A stretch of 64,000 nt of DNA, taken from NCBI RefSeq assembly GCF_004135735.1, contig NZ_CP012670.1:3741501-3805500 (forward strand), written 5' to 3'. Positions 40,595 to 50,835 of the stretch are shown piece by piece (position 1 is the stretch's first letter; every line of letters begins with the position of its first letter). The notes below the pieces were generated by a model. That model was not told the origin of the DNA. It saw only the letters and a list, made by a program, of their open reading frames with translations, and ran no database searches. This DNA comes from Sorangium cellulosum (lineage in GTDB: Bacteria; Myxococcota_A; Polyangia; Polyangiales; Polyangiaceae). Both the position numbers and the translations under genes were made by a program.

Positions 40595-43051
40595 TCAGCT
40601 CGTTCTCCCGCTCTTTCGTGCGTCCGCGTCCCGCGCGCCGATTAGCCGGTACTCCCGCTCGACGATCGCAGCCGCGCTCGGTCCGCGCCAGTACGGCTTG
40701 ATCCACCGCGGCCTCGCGTCGTTCCAGCTCCGCCCCGCGCGGCGCCAGTGGCCGCGGACCATGCAGCGCCGGATGGCCTGCACGTCGGAGGAGCCGCGAC
40801 GCACGCGCTTGAGCTGCCTCAACGAGGTGACGTCGATCTTGCCGGGCAGGCGGAAGACCCCGTCCGTGGGCGGCACCGCGCCGTTGCGACGGCGGCGCGG
40901 CAGCGGCGCATCGGCGCCGCGCGGGTCGCCGGGCACGGCGTCCGCGTCGGCGCTCGTGGCGTAGAGGATCGCGTTGACCACGAGGCCGAGCAGGCCGCGG
41001 AGCGGCGGCGAGGCGACGAGGGTCGCGAGCTCCTCGTCGTGCTCGTCGCCGGGCGACAGGAGCCCGAGCAGCTCGGCGAGCCGGGCGTCCCGCGGCACCA
41101 CGAGGTCGCGCTCGACGAGCTCGGGCCACCCGCCGTCGCGCGCGTCCGCCGCGAACGCGAGCCGCAGGTCGGCGCGCTCGTCGCCGGCGGCGCTGGCCGT
41201 GACGTACACGGTGAGCACCGAGAGGATCCGGCCGCGGAGGCGCGCTGACGGGTCCTCCGCGAGCAGGCGCTCCGCGAGCCCGAGGGCGTAGCGGTCCGTG
41301 AAGACCAGCGCGAAGCTCGTGAAGGGCGCGCGCAAGGCCTCGCCGGTCACGTCGAGCGCCGTGGCGCCGAGCATCCACGAGAGCCCCTCGTCGACCCAGA
41401 AGACCTTGCGCAGGTGGACCTCGAAACTCGCGAGGATCCTGGCCCACGAGGCGAGGAGCGCTCCGTCGGCCGCGGCGACGGGCGCCGATGCGCCGTCGTC
41501 CCTTGCCTCCTGGACCGACGCGCGCACGAGCCGCTGGAGGCCGAGATCGCCGTCGAGCTCCTCGCGCCCGAGCGCGCGCGTCGGATCGCCGCCGGACGCC
41601 CGTCGCGCGCGATCGGCGATGTCGGCGGCGACCTCGACGAGATCGGCGTCGAGCTCCGCGATGACCTCGTGGGGCAGGCGCGGCGCCGCTTGCTTCCGCG
41701 ATCGGCCGCGCGCGAGGTCCTCGAGCGCCAGCTCCTCCCACATCCACGTGGGATCGAACGCGGTCGACCCCTCGGCGAGGGCGCGTTCGTACAGGAGCTC
41801 GAGCCCCTCGATGAGCTCGGCGACCCGCGGCCGCAGCCCGTCCACCGCCGCGGCGGCGCGCGGCGTGGCCCCGTCGAGCGCCGGCACCGGCTCGTCGAGC
41901 CACGCCTCGTAGTGCTGCTGGAGCATCTGCACGGCGGCCTGGCGCAGCGCCTCCGGCGGCACCACCGCGATCTCGCCGCCTCCGTCTCGCGCCTGCGCGA
42001 GCATGGCCTGCTCCAGGTCCTGGTGCTCGGTGACGCGGTACTTCACCGAGGCCCCCGCGAGCCGCTCGACGAGCGCCTTCGCGGCCTCGCCGCGCTCGCG
42101 GGAGTTGGTCTGCACCTTCAGGCGCCCTCCCTCGATGCGCAGGAAGGCGCGGGAGACTGCCTCCTTGCGCTGCGCGCCGCTGCCCACCCAGGACCAGACC
42201 CGCTCCTCGCCGTCGCGCGTGATGTCGCGCGCGCGGTCGAGCGCTGCCACGAGCTTGCCTTCATCGAGCACGTCGAAGTGAACCTGTGTCAAGATCAGCG
42301 TGTCGCCGTCGTAATTCACGAGCGCCGGGAGGCCTGGGCCTATCCAGGCGTCGAGGAACACGGGGACGAGCGCCTCGCGGAGCTCGTCCTCATCGAGCTC
42401 GTCGGCGAGCCGCGCGAGGTGCTTCACCAGTGGATCGCGCAGGCGGGGCTGGATCGGGAAGATGCCTCCGTCGATTTCGGGCTCGCCAGAGGCGCCCTTC
42501 TGCACCACGCGCGCGGCGACGAGATCCCAGGTGTGGACGCAACGCGACCCGGCCCGCTCGCGGACGCGCACCTCGCCGCCGTGGAGCAGGTCGCGCAGGG
42601 TGAGGCTCGCTCCCGGCGCGACGCCGATCACCTCGTAAAGGCGCATGGAGCTCCTGCGAGCCATCTCGAGATATCTCCGCTCCCCATGGCGAAGGACCGG
42701 GAGACCGCGGAGGTCGCAGAGATCGCCGTCACCCTCGAGGACCTCCTCGGCGAGCGTCAGGCCTGCGCTCCGCTCATCGAAGAGGAGCCAGAACTGGAAC
42801 GCGCACTCCGCCATGTCCAGGAGAGCGGCGTCCGTCCACTGGGTGCGGAGCGGAGAGTGCTTGCCCCAGAACATCTCCCTGGCGCGGTCGAGGTCGTCGG
42901 GATGAATCGAGCGAAGGAGCTTCTGCAGCGCGGCCTGACGATCCGCCGCCGTGTACGGCGCGCCGCCGCCGCTGCCGCTCGTGAGACAACACTTCTTGTA
43001 CTTGCGCCCGCTGCCGCACGGGCAGGGCTCATTGCGTCCGACCTTGGCCAT
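40595..43051 (-). CDS. SEC-C motif protein (818 aa)
   Basis: The N-terminus, MAKVGRNEPCPCGSGRKYKKCC, is a SEC-C zinc motif (C10-x-C12...C21-C22). SEC-C motifs occur at the SecA C-terminus and in many uncharacterised proteins, where they bind zinc and often contact the ribosome or partner proteins. The rest, about 790 residues, is of unknown fold, with alpha/beta regions (RDLLHGGEVRVRERAGSRCV, LVNYDGDTLILTQVHFDVLD), a middle helical region and a C-terminal part (TDGVFRLPGKIDVTSLRQLK). It forms an operon with the downstream helical protein (gap four bases). An internal 525-bp piece is duplicated at 37297-37821. Confidence 0.7.
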   Translation of the reverse strand: MAKVGRNEPCPCGSGRKYKKCCLTSGSGGGAPYTAADRQAALQKLLRSIHPDDLDRAREMFWGKHSPLRTQWTDAALLDMAECAFQFWLLFDERSAGLTLAEEVLEGDGDLCDLRGLPVLRHGERRYLEMARRSSMRLYEVIGVAPGASLTLRDLLHGGEVRVRERAGSRCVHTWDLVAARVVQKGASGEPEIDGGIFPIQPRLRDPLVKHLARLADELDEDELREALVPVFLDAWIGPGLPALVNYDGDTLILTQVHFDVLDEGKLVAALDRARDITRDGEERVWSWVGSGAQRKEAVSRAFLRIEGGRLKVQTNSRERGEAAKALVERLAGASVKYRVTEHQDLEQAMLAQARDGGGEIAVVPPEALRQAAVQMLQQHYEAWLDEPVPALDGATPRAAAAVDGLRPRVAELIEGLELLYERALAEGSTAFDPTWMWEELALEDLARGRSRKQAAPRLPHEVIAELDADLVEVAADIADRARRASGGDPTRALGREELDGDLGLQRLVRASVQEARDDGASAPVAAADGALLASWARILASFEVHLRKVFWVDEGLSWMLGATALDVTGEALRAPFTSFALVFTDRYALGLAERLLAEDPSARLRGRILSVLTVYVTASAAGDERADLRLAFAADARDGGWPELVERDLVVPRDARLAELLGLLSPGDEHDEELATLVASPPLRGLLGLVVNAILYATSADADAVPGDPRGADAPLPRRRRNGAVPPTDGVFRLPGKIDVTSLRQLKRVRRGSSDVQAIRRCMVRGHWRRAGRSWNDARPRWIKPYWRGPSAAAIVEREYRLIGARDADARKSGRTS

Positions 43052-43321
43052 CTCGGCGCAGCGTAAGCGATCGGCGCGGCGGGACGGCGGCGATCTTCAT
43101 CGAGCATCAAAGGTCTGGAGGGCGAGCCAGCCTCTTCGTTGTTGCATTCCGATGAGCTTATCTAGTTTTCCACGGCAAAGCCAATGCGGTGCTGTTTTGA
43201 AGAGGGGAGGGATCCCCCGAAATATTTTGGCAATACATGATCCATGTTCGGAATGGAGGACCACGCGGAGGATGGCGCGAGCTCGTCTACAGGTCTCCCC
43301 GTCGGGTGATGGGGAACGGCA
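43052..43321. other. Intergenic region upstream of the SEC-C gene
   Basis: 270 bp with noticeably lower GC at 43120-43250 (TTATCTAGTTTTCCACGG, GAAATATTTTGGCAATACAT), the most A/T-rich patch of the area and a likely promoter for the minus-strand SEC-C operon. No gene is seen. Confidence 0.4.
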
Positions 43322-43570
43322 TCATCGCCTCGGTGCGTGCTCCCGCTTCCAGCGATCGAAGAAACCCCAGCGCCGCGACTGCGGCTTCCGCATCGCCTCG
43401 AACCTCTCCGCGAACGCCGCGCTCGTGCCGTCGCGGCCGGCGAGGTCGCGAAGGTCGAGCGCCAGCCTGGCGAGCGTGCTGGTGAGCGCCACCCGGCGAG
43501 GAGCGTCGCCGGCACACAGGTCGAGCGCTTTCCGGACGAGCCAAGCTGGAAGGTCGACCGTCCAGGCCAA

Positions 43571-43789
<219 letters not shown>

Positions 43790-44077
43790 GTTTCAGCGGC
43801 CGGCGAAGCTAGCAGAAGATCCTGGCAGGTTCCACCTTTCCTTGCCCGCTGTCCGCTCCCCGGCGCCCCCTGGCCGCTCGCCGCCGCGGGATCCCCGGGG
43901 ATCCGCGGGCGTCCTCGCGCCGACCTGCCCGACCCGCCGCGGCCGGCGGAGCGCTCGCCGGCGACACCCGACCCGCCCCACGGCGCGCTTGACACAGGCG
44001 AACGTTCCAGTCTCTGGTGCTCTCCGCCGCGCGGAGCCCGGATCCAGCACCCGGCCCGCGCCACCCCAGGAGGTCCC

Positions 44078-44434
44078 ATGATCCTACGCATCTGGCACGG
44101 CTGGACGCTCCCCGAGAACGCAGACACCTACGAGGCCCTGCTGAAGACGGAGATCTTCCCGGCCATCCTGGCGAAGCAGGTGAGAGGCTTCCGCCGCATC
44201 GAGCTGCTCCGGCGCCCGCTCGGGGACGAGGTCGAGTTCGTCACCATCATGTCGTTCGACTCGATCGAGGCCGTGAAGGCGTTCGCCGGCGAGGACCACG
44301 AGGCCGCGTACGTGCCAGCGAAGGCGCGCCAGGTGCTCGCGCGCTTCGATGCCCGATCGCAGCACTACGAGATCCGTGAGAGGCGCGCGGCCGCCGACGA
44401 GGCGGCGAGCCCCGCCGGCGCCGACGAGGCGTGA
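44078..44434 (+). CDS. Antibiotic biosynthesis monooxygenase-fold (ABM) protein
   Basis: ATG 44078 follows CAGGAGG with five bases between. The 118-residue protein has the ferredoxin-like ABM pattern: MILRIWHGWTLPENADTYEA, LAKQVRGFRRIELLRRPLGD, EVEFVTIMSFDSIEAVKAFA, then a YVPAKARQVLARFDARSQHY strand. ABM domains bind small aromatic or haem-like ligands as dimers; the true reaction is unknown. The tail is Ala/Glu-rich. It is on the opposite strand to the tRNA and appears monocistronic. Confidence 0.8.
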   Translation: MILRIWHGWTLPENADTYEALLKTEIFPAILAKQVRGFRRIELLRRPLGDEVEFVTIMSFDSIEAVKAFAGEDHEAAYVPAKARQVLARFDARSQHYEIRERRAAADEAASPAGADEA

Positions 44435-44848
44435 CCTCCCCCGGCCGCGGCAGGCGCGCCGAGCAGGCGGCTGCCGCGGGCCGGCGCCCTCGACGCGCGG
44501 CGCGCTCCGGCGCAAGGCGCGACCTCCCGATTCCCCCGGAATTCACGGCGAGCCAGGGAGGCGCGGAGAGCCTCTCCCGCGATCCCTCCCGGTCTCCCCG
44601 CCTCCCTGTCGCGCCCACGGTATCTATATAGATGGCCAGAGGGGGTGTCCGGCGGTGGCACGGGCGCGCGAGAACGTGGCGGGGGGCGCGCTGCCCGGCA
44701 GGGGGCATGCGCTCACGCCGGTCGTGTGGCTGCGCCGCGCCGGCGCGGCGCGCGGACTCTACCGCGCCGGCGCCGCCGACAGCCCCCGTGTCCCGCCGGC
44801 CCGCCGGGCCCCCGCGCTCCTCGGCGCGTCTCGCCCGTGGGGATCCTC
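44435..44848. other. Intergenic region upstream of the giant kinase
   Basis: 414 bp. Apart from a palindrome at 44622 no feature is clear; the kinase frame stays open upstream of its proposed start (to 44645) but the upstream translation is Gly/Arg-rich and unlike the kinase, so it is treated as non-coding. Confidence 0.4.
44622..44633. promoter_or_regulatory. A/T-rich palindrome ATCTATATAGAT upstream of the hybrid kinase
   Basis: A perfect 12-bp palindrome in a region otherwise above 70 percent GC, about 215 bp upstream of the kinase start. It could serve as a -10 region or an operator. It is the only A/T-rich element between the ABM gene and the kinase. Confidence 0.4.
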
Positions 44849-47800
44849 ATGATGGAGATGAGCGCCGCCCCCCGGTACGCGATCACCGCGACCCTCCACC
44901 AGGGCCGGGCGACCCGCCTGCTCCGCGCGGTCCGGATCGCCGACGGCCGCCCGGTGATCCTGAAGGTCCTCGACCCGAGGCGCAGCCGCCCGCAGGACGT
45001 CGAGCGCCTGAGGCGCGAGTACGCGATCGGCAAGACGCTGAGCCACGAGGCCCTCCTCAAGCCGCAGGCCCTCGAGACGTACGAGGGGCTGCCCGCGATC
45101 GTCATGGAGGACTTCGGCGGCGAGTCGCTCGATCACCTCCTCGGCGCGCCCATGAGCGCCGAGCTGTTCCTCGAGCTCGCGACCCGCATCGCGGCCGGCG
45201 TGGCGGAGCTCCACGAGCGGGACATCGTCCACAAGGACATCAAGCCCCAGAACATCCTCGTCAACGCCGCCACCGGCCAGGTGAAGCTCGCCGACTTCGG
45301 CCTCGCGTGCTGCCTCTGCCAGCAGCGGTCCGCGGGCCCTCCCGCGCTCATCGAGGGCTCCTTGCCGTACCTGTCCCCGGAGCAGACAGGGCGCATGAAC
45401 CGGGCGATCGACACGCGCGCCGACCTCTACGCGCTCGGCGTCACGTTCTACGAGATGCTCACCGGGCGGCTGCCCTTCCAGGCGCGGGACCCGCTCGAGT
45501 GGATGCACTGCCACGTCGCGCGCGCCCCGCCGCCGCCCTCCGCGCTCGTGCCGGAGCTGCCCGAGGCGCTCTCGGCGCTCGTCCTCAAGCTCCTGGCCAA
45601 GATGGCCGACGATCGCTACCAGACCGCCCGCGGCCTCAAGCACGACCTCGAGCGGTGCCTCTGGCAGCTCCGGGCCAGGGGCACCATCGCGCCTTTCCCC
45701 CTCGCCGGGCGCGACGTCTCCGGCCGCCTCCAGATCCCGCAGAAGCTCTACGGCCGCGAGGACGAGGTGGCCGCGCTGCGCGGCGCGTTCGAGCGCGTGG
45801 TGGACACGGGGCGCCCCGAGCTCGTCCTGGTCTCCGGCTACGCCGGCATCGGCAAGTCGACGCTCGTCCACGAGCTCTACAGGCCGCTCGTCCGGGAGAG
45901 GGCCCTCTTCCTCTCGGGGAAGTTCGAGCAGTACAAGCGCGATATCCCTTACTTTACGCTCGTCCAGGCGTTCCGGGAGCTCGTGCTCGAGATCCTCGCC
46001 GAGCGGGAGGACGGGATCTCCGCGTGGCGGCAGCGGCTGCTCGGCGCGCTCGGGAGCAACGGACAGCTCATCGTGGAGGTCATCCCAGAGGTCGAGCTCG
46101 TCCTCGGCCGACAACCGCCCGTGCCCGAGCTCCCGCCGGCCGAGGCGCAGCATCGGCTCCGCGTCGCGCTCCGGCGCTTCGTCGGCGTGTTCGCCCAGGA
46201 GGGGCGCCCCCTCGCGCTCTTCCTCGACGGTCTCCAGTGGACCGACTCGGCGAGCCTCGGATTGCTCCGTGAGCTCGTGACCCACCCGGAGACACGGCAC
46301 CTCCTCGTCATCGGCGCCTACCGCGACAACGAGGTGACCCGCTCGCATCCGCTCATGCTGGCGCTCGACCAGATGCGGAAGGAGGGCGCGCGCGTCTCGA
46401 CCGTCGTGCTCGGCCCGCTCTCCCGGGAGCACCTCGCCGCGCTGGTCGGCGACGCGCTCCGCTGCCGCCGCGAGGACGCCGCGCCGCTCGCGGACCTCGT
46501 CCACGAGAAGACGGGCGGCAACCCCTTCTTCGCGATCCAGTTCCTCGCCGCGCTGCGCGAAGAGCGGCTGATCGAGATCGACGAGCGCGCCGGGGTCTTC
46601 CGGTGGGACGTGGCGAGGATCCGCGAGAAGGGCTTCTCCGACAACGTGGCCGACCTGATGGTCGGCAAGCTCGCGCGGCTCTCCCCGCGCACCCTGAGCG
46701 CGCTGAAGCAGCTCGCCTGCCTGGGGAACACCGCGGAGGCCGCGCTCCTCTCGAGCGTCCAGGGCCGCTCGGAGGAGGACACCCACGCGGACCTCTGGGA
46801 GGCCGTCTGCGCGGGGCTCGTGCTGCGCACGGAGCGCTCCTACAAGTTCCTCCACGACCGCGTCCAGGAGGCCGCCTACGCGCTCATCCCCGAGGGCGAG
46901 CGGGCGGCGATGCACCTCGGCGTCGGCCGGCTGCTCGCGTCGCGGGCGGCGCCGGAGGAGCTCGAGGAGAAGATCTTCGAGATCGTCAATCAGCTCGACC
47001 GCGGCGCGCCGCTCATCACGTCACCGGAGGAGCGGGAGCGGTGCGCCCGGCTCAACCTCGTCGCCGGCGAGCGCGCCAGGGGAGCGGCGGCCTTCGCCTC
47101 GGCGCGCCGGTACCTCGCCGCCGGCGCCGCGCTCCTCGGGGAGGACCGCTGGGAGCGGCAGCGCGAGCTCGCCTTCGCGCTCGAGCTCCACCAGGCCGAG
47201 TGCGAGTTCCTGACCGGCGAGCTCGGGGCCGCGGAGGAGCGGCTCGCGACGCTCTCGCGCCGCGCCGCGAGCCTCGCCGACGCGGCGGCGGTCGCGTGCG
47301 CGCGCGTCGATCTCTACACGACGCTGGATCGAAGCGAGATCGCCGTCGAGATCTGCCTCGAGGTCCTGCGGCGGGTCGGCGTCCGCTGGTCGCCGCACCC
47401 GACGGACGAGGAGGTGCGGCAGGAGTACGCGCGGCTGTGGCGAGCGCTCGGCGGCCGCCCGATCGAGGCGCTCGTCGACCTGCCCCCGATGACCGATCCG
47501 GCGGTCCGCGCGATCATGGATATCCTCAACTGGGGTCAGGCGCCGGCCCTGTTCACCGACCAGAACCTGCACAGCCTCGTCGTGGGTCGCATGGCGAACC
47601 TGAGCCTCGAGCACGGCAACACCGACGGATCGTGCTTCGGCTATGTCCATGTCGGCATGGTCCTCGGCGCGTGCTTCGGCGATCGCCGCGCGGGGTACCG
47701 CTTCGGCAAGCTCGGCCTCGATCTGGTGGACCGGCACGGGCTCGACCGCTTCAAGGCCCGCGTTTACCTGGATTTCGGGCGCCTCGTTCACCCCTGGACG

Positions 47801-50551
47801 AGGCACGTGCGCGCCAGCCTCGAGCTCGTGCGGCGCGCCTTCGACATGGCCAGCGAGGTCGGCGATCTCACGTTCGCGTCGTACGCCTGCGACTGCTCGA
47901 TCATGCTCCTGCTCGCCAAGGGGGATCCGCTCGGCGAGGTGCAGCGCGAGGCCGAGAGGGCGCTCGATTTCGTGCGGAAGGCGAGGTTCGGCCTCGTCGT
48001 CGATATCGTCACCGCGCAGCTCCAGCTCATCCGGCGCCTCCGGGGCCTGACGCCGAGCTTCGCCTCGTTCGACGACGCGGGCTTCGACGAGGCCGCGTTC
48101 GAGCAGCACCTGGAGAGCGAGCCGCGCCTCGCCATCGCCGCCTGCTGGTACTTCATCTGCAAGCTGGAGGCGCAGCTCCTCGCCGGCGACCACGCCGCCG
48201 CCCTCGCCGCGGCGAGGAAGGCGGAGCGGCTCCTCTGGACCAAGAAGTCGTTCATCGACGTCGCCGACTACCATCTCTACGGCGCGCTCGCGCGGGCGGC
48301 GCGGCACGAGGAGGAGCCCGTGTCGAGCGACGAGCGGGCGCGGCACCGCGCGGCGCTCGCCGCCCACCACCGGCAGCTCGCGGCCTGGGCGCAGGACTGC
48401 CCCGAGAACTTCGGCGGCCGCGCCGCGCTCGTCGGCGCCGAGATCGCGCGCATCGAGAGGCGGGAGCTCGACGCCGAGCCCCTCTACGAGGAGGCCATCC
48501 GCTCCGCGCGCGAGAGCGGCTTCGTCCACATCGAGGCGCTCGCCTACGAGGTCGCGTCGAGGTTCTACCGCGCGCGGGGGTTCGACCTGTTCGCCGCCAC
48601 CTACCTCCGCGAGGCCCGCGCCTGTTACGCGCGCTGGGGGGCGGACGGCAAGATCAGGCAGATCGATCGCGGGAATCCGCCGCTCTGGGAGGCGAGGGCG
48701 CTCGCCCCGACCGCCACCTTCGCGGCGCGATGCGAGGAGATCGACCTGCTCTCGGTGATCAAGGCGTCGCAGGCCATCTCGAGCGAGATCGTCCTCGACA
48801 AGCTCCTGCGCACGCTGCTCACGGTCGTCCTCGAGCAGGGCGGCGCGCAGCGGGCGTGCCTCGTCCTGTACCAGGACGAGCGCGCCTCCATCGAGGCCGA
48901 GGCCACGCTCGGCGAGGACGGGGCGGCGACGATCCGCCTCGCGGGATCGACGGAGGACCTCTCGCAGCGCATCCCCACGTCGCTCGTCCGCTATGTCCAC
49001 CGGACGAAGGAGCGCGTGATCCTGAGCGATGCCGCCGCGGCGGCGGGCAAGTTCTCCGGCGACGAGTACTTCGCGCGGTGCAGGCCCCGATCCCTCCTGT
49101 GCATGCCCATCGTGAGGCAGGCCGAGGTGGCGGGGCTGCTGGTCCTCGAGAACAACCTCCTCGCCGGCGCGTTCACGCCGGATCGGCTGAGCGCCCTCTC
49201 GCTGCTCGCCAGCCAGGCGGCGATCTCGCTGGAGAACGCGCGGCTCCTCTCGAAGGAGCGGTCGGCGCGGGCCGGGGCCGAGGCGGCCGGGCGGCGCGCG
49301 GCGTTCCTGGCCGAGGCCGGGGAGATCCTCGCCGGGTCGCTCGATTACGGGGAGACGCTGTCGCGCATCGCGCGGCTGTCGGTGCGATCGCTGTGCGACT
49401 GGTGCGTCATCGACGTCCTGGAGCGCGGGGGTACCTGGCGGACCTCCTGGGCGCACAGCGTTCCGGCGAAGGAGCCTTTGCTCGCGGAGCTACGACGGCA
49501 GTATCGCCCTGGCCGGGACTCGCGTCACCCGGCGGCCAGGGTCCTGCGGGACGGCAAGCCGCTCCTGCTCCCCGAGTTCTCGGAAGACGTCAGTCGCACG
49601 TACTGCGAGGACGACGTGCACGCGGGGCTCATCCGCGAGCTCGGGACACAGAGCTTCATCGCCGTGCCGCTCGTGGTGCGGGGACGGGCGGTCGGGGCCC
49701 TGAGCGTCGTCTCGTCCGATCCGGGGCGGCGCTACGGGGAGGCGGATCTCGAGCTCGTGCAGGAGGTCGCGCGCCGCGCCGCGATCGCGATCGACAACGC
49801 GCGGCTCTACCGCGCTGCGCAGGAGGCGGTCCGCGCGCGGGACGAGTTCCTCACCGTGGCGACGCACGAGCTCAACACGCCGATGACGTCGCTCACGCTC
49901 TCGCTGGAGGCGATTCAGCGGCACCTCCAGCCGGATCGTCCCTGGGATCCGAGGGCGATGGGCCGGCAGGTCGACCGCGCGCTGCGGCAGGCGGCGCGCC
50001 TGACCCGCCTGAACGACGAGCTGCTCGACGTCTCGCGGGGCCAGGCGGTCCGGCTCTCGCTCCACGTCGCGGAGGTCGACCTCGTGGCGCTCGTCCGCGA
50101 CGTCATCGCGCGATTCAAGCTGGATCTGGCGCGCGCGGGGTGCTCGCTCTCGCTGCGCGACGGCGGCCGGCTGGTGGGCCTGTGGGATCGCTCGCGCGTC
50201 GACCAGATCGTGACTCACCTCCTCGCCAACGCGATCAAGTTCGGCGCGGGCAAGCCCGTCGAGATCTCCCTCGGCGAGGAGGCCGGGACGGCGCGGCTCT
50301 CGGTCAAGGATCACGGGATCGGGATCGACCCGGCGCGCCACGCGCAGATCTTCGAGCGCTTCGGGCGCGCCGTGTCCGAGCGGCATTATGGCGGGCTGGG
50401 GCTCGGCCTGTACATGAGCCGCAGGATCGCGGAGGCGCACGGCGGCTCGATCCGCGTCCGGAGCGCGCCCGGCGACGGCGCGACGTTCACCGTGGAGCTG
50501 CCGCGCGCGGGGCCGCCGTGCGAGGCCGGGGGGCGCTCGGCGTCGGGGTGA
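44849..50551 (+). CDS. Trifunctional Ser/Thr kinase - AAA ATPase - GAF - histidine kinase
   Basis: From ATG 44849 (MMEMSAAPRYAITATLHQ) about 1900 residues. The Ser/Thr kinase domain (about 8-270) has DIVHKDIKPQNILV (HKD in place of HRD), LADFGLA for DFG and SLPYLSPEQTGRMN. The ATPase domain (about 295-650) has Walker A GYAGIGKSTLV. A long helical TPR-like region follows, then two GAF domains (about 1300-1465 and 1485-1655). The end is HisKA (DEFLTVATHELNTPMTSL, phospho-His about 1671) and HATPase (NAIKFGAG, VKDHGIGIDPA, GGLGLGLYMSRRIAEAHGG). Related fusions are known in cyanobacteria and myxobacteria; a single chain thus joins phospho-Ser/Thr and phospho-His signalling. The ligand and partners are unknown. 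Confidence 0.9.
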   Translation: MMEMSAAPRYAITATLHQGRATRLLRAVRIADGRPVILKVLDPRRSRPQDVERLRREYAIGKTLSHEALLKPQALETYEGLPAIVMEDFGGESLDHLLGAPMSAELFLELATRIAAGVAELHERDIVHKDIKPQNILVNAATGQVKLADFGLACCLCQQRSAGPPALIEGSLPYLSPEQTGRMNRAIDTRADLYALGVTFYEMLTGRLPFQARDPLEWMHCHVARAPPPPSALVPELPEALSALVLKLLAKMADDRYQTARGLKHDLERCLWQLRARGTIAPFPLAGRDVSGRLQIPQKLYGREDEVAALRGAFERVVDTGRPELVLVSGYAGIGKSTLVHELYRPLVRERALFLSGKFEQYKRDIPYFTLVQAFRELVLEILAEREDGISAWRQRLLGALGSNGQLIVEVIPEVELVLGRQPPVPELPPAEAQHRLRVALRRFVGVFAQEGRPLALFLDGLQWTDSASLGLLRELVTHPETRHLLVIGAYRDNEVTRSHPLMLALDQMRKEGARVSTVVLGPLSREHLAALVGDALRCRREDAAPLADLVHEKTGGNPFFAIQFLAALREERLIEIDERAGVFRWDVARIREKGFSDNVADLMVGKLARLSPRTLSALKQLACLGNTAEAALLSSVQGRSEEDTHADLWEAVCAGLVLRTERSYKFLHDRVQEAAYALIPEGERAAMHLGVGRLLASRAAPEELEEKIFEIVNQLDRGAPLITSPEERERCARLNLVAGERARGAAAFASARRYLAAGAALLGEDRWERQRELAFALELHQAECEFLTGELGAAEERLATLSRRAASLADAAAVACARVDLYTTLDRSEIAVEICLEVLRRVGVRWSPHPTDEEVRQEYARLWRALGGRPIEALVDLPPMTDPAVRAIMDILNWGQAPALFTDQNLHSLVVGRMANLSLEHGNTDGSCFGYVHVGMVLGACFGDRRAGYRFGKLGLDLVDRHGLDRFKARVYLDFGRLVHPWTRHVRASLELVRRAFDMASEVGDLTFASYACDCSIMLLLAKGDPLGEVQREAERALDFVRKARFGLVVDIVTAQLQLIRRLRGLTPSFASFDDAGFDEAAFEQHLESEPRLAIAACWYFICKLEAQLLAGDHAAALAAARKAERLLWTKKSFIDVADYHLYGALARAARHEEEPVSSDERARHRAALAAHHRQLAAWAQDCPENFGGRAALVGAEIARIERRELDAEPLYEEAIRSARESGFVHIEALAYEVASRFYRARGFDLFAATYLREARACYARWGADGKIRQIDRGNPPLWEARALAPTATFAARCEEIDLLSVIKASQAISSEIVLDKLLRTLLTVVLEQGGAQRACLVLYQDERASIEAEATLGEDGAATIRLAGSTEDLSQRIPTSLVRYVHRTKERVILSDAAAAAGKFSGDEYFARCRPRSLLCMPIVRQAEVAGLLVLENNLLAGAFTPDRLSALSLLASQAAISLENARLLSKERSARAGAEAAGRRAAFLAEAGEILAGSLDYGETLSRIARLSVRSLCDWCVIDVLERGGTWRTSWAHSVPAKEPLLAELRRQYRPGRDSRHPAARVLRDGKPLLLPEFSEDVSRTYCEDDVHAGLIRELGTQSFIAVPLVVRGRAVGALSVVSSDPGRRYGEADLELVQEVARRAAIAIDNARLYRAAQEAVRARDEFLTVATHELNTPMTSLTLSLEAIQRHLQPDRPWDPRAMGRQVDRALRQAARLTRLNDELLDVSRGQAVRLSLHVAEVDLVALVRDVIARFKLDLARAGCSLSLRDGGRLVGLWDRSRVDQIVTHLLANAIKFGAGKPVEISLGEEAGTARLSVKDHGIGIDPARHAQIFERFGRAVSERHYGGLGLGLYMSRRIAEAHGGSIRVRSAPGDGATFTVELPRAGPPCEAGGRSASG

Positions 50552-50640
50552 GCGAGGGCGGCGCCCGCGGGCGCCGGGTGTCCAGGGCGGCGGTCGGAAG
50601 CCGGCGTGCTGGTGGGGTGGGTATGTTCACGCTAGCCTGA

Positions 50641-50835
50641 ATGATGAACATGACGCGGCACAAGCACCTCAGGTTGGACCAGTCCAAGATCGATCGGGCC
50701 AAGAAGCTCCTCGGCGCGAAGACGGAGCAGGAGACGATCGAACGGGCGCTCGATCTCGTCCTCGGCGAGGAGCCGATCCTGAAGGTCCACCGGCGTATCA
50801 AGGCTGTTGGCGGCTTCGAAGATCCTCTCCGATGA
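50641..50835 (+). CDS. VapB-like antitoxin
   Basis: A 64-residue protein: TRHKHLRLDQSKIDRAKKLL, GAKTEQETIERALDLVLGEE and a C-terminal tail (HRRIKAVGGFEDPLR). The first part is a ribbon-helix-helix type DNA-binding fold, and the tail would wrap the toxin. It overlaps the PIN-domain gene by ATGA. As an antitoxin it would repress its own promoter; a C-terminal Phe-Glu-Asp-Pro element is typical of VapB neutralising segments. Confidence 0.75.
   Translation: MMNMTRHKHLRLDQSKIDRAKKLLGAKTEQETIERALDLVLGEEPILKVHRRIKAVGGFEDPLR

Noticed and set aside
39400..43570. Treating the tRNA-flanked segment as a functional integrative element
   Set aside because: No integrase, recombinase or mobility gene was found inside; only the att-like repeat is suggestive.
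44645..44848. Upstream extension of the hybrid kinase start
   Set aside because: The extra 68 residues are Gly/Arg-rich, unlike kinase N-termini, and overlap the A/T-rich promoter-like area.
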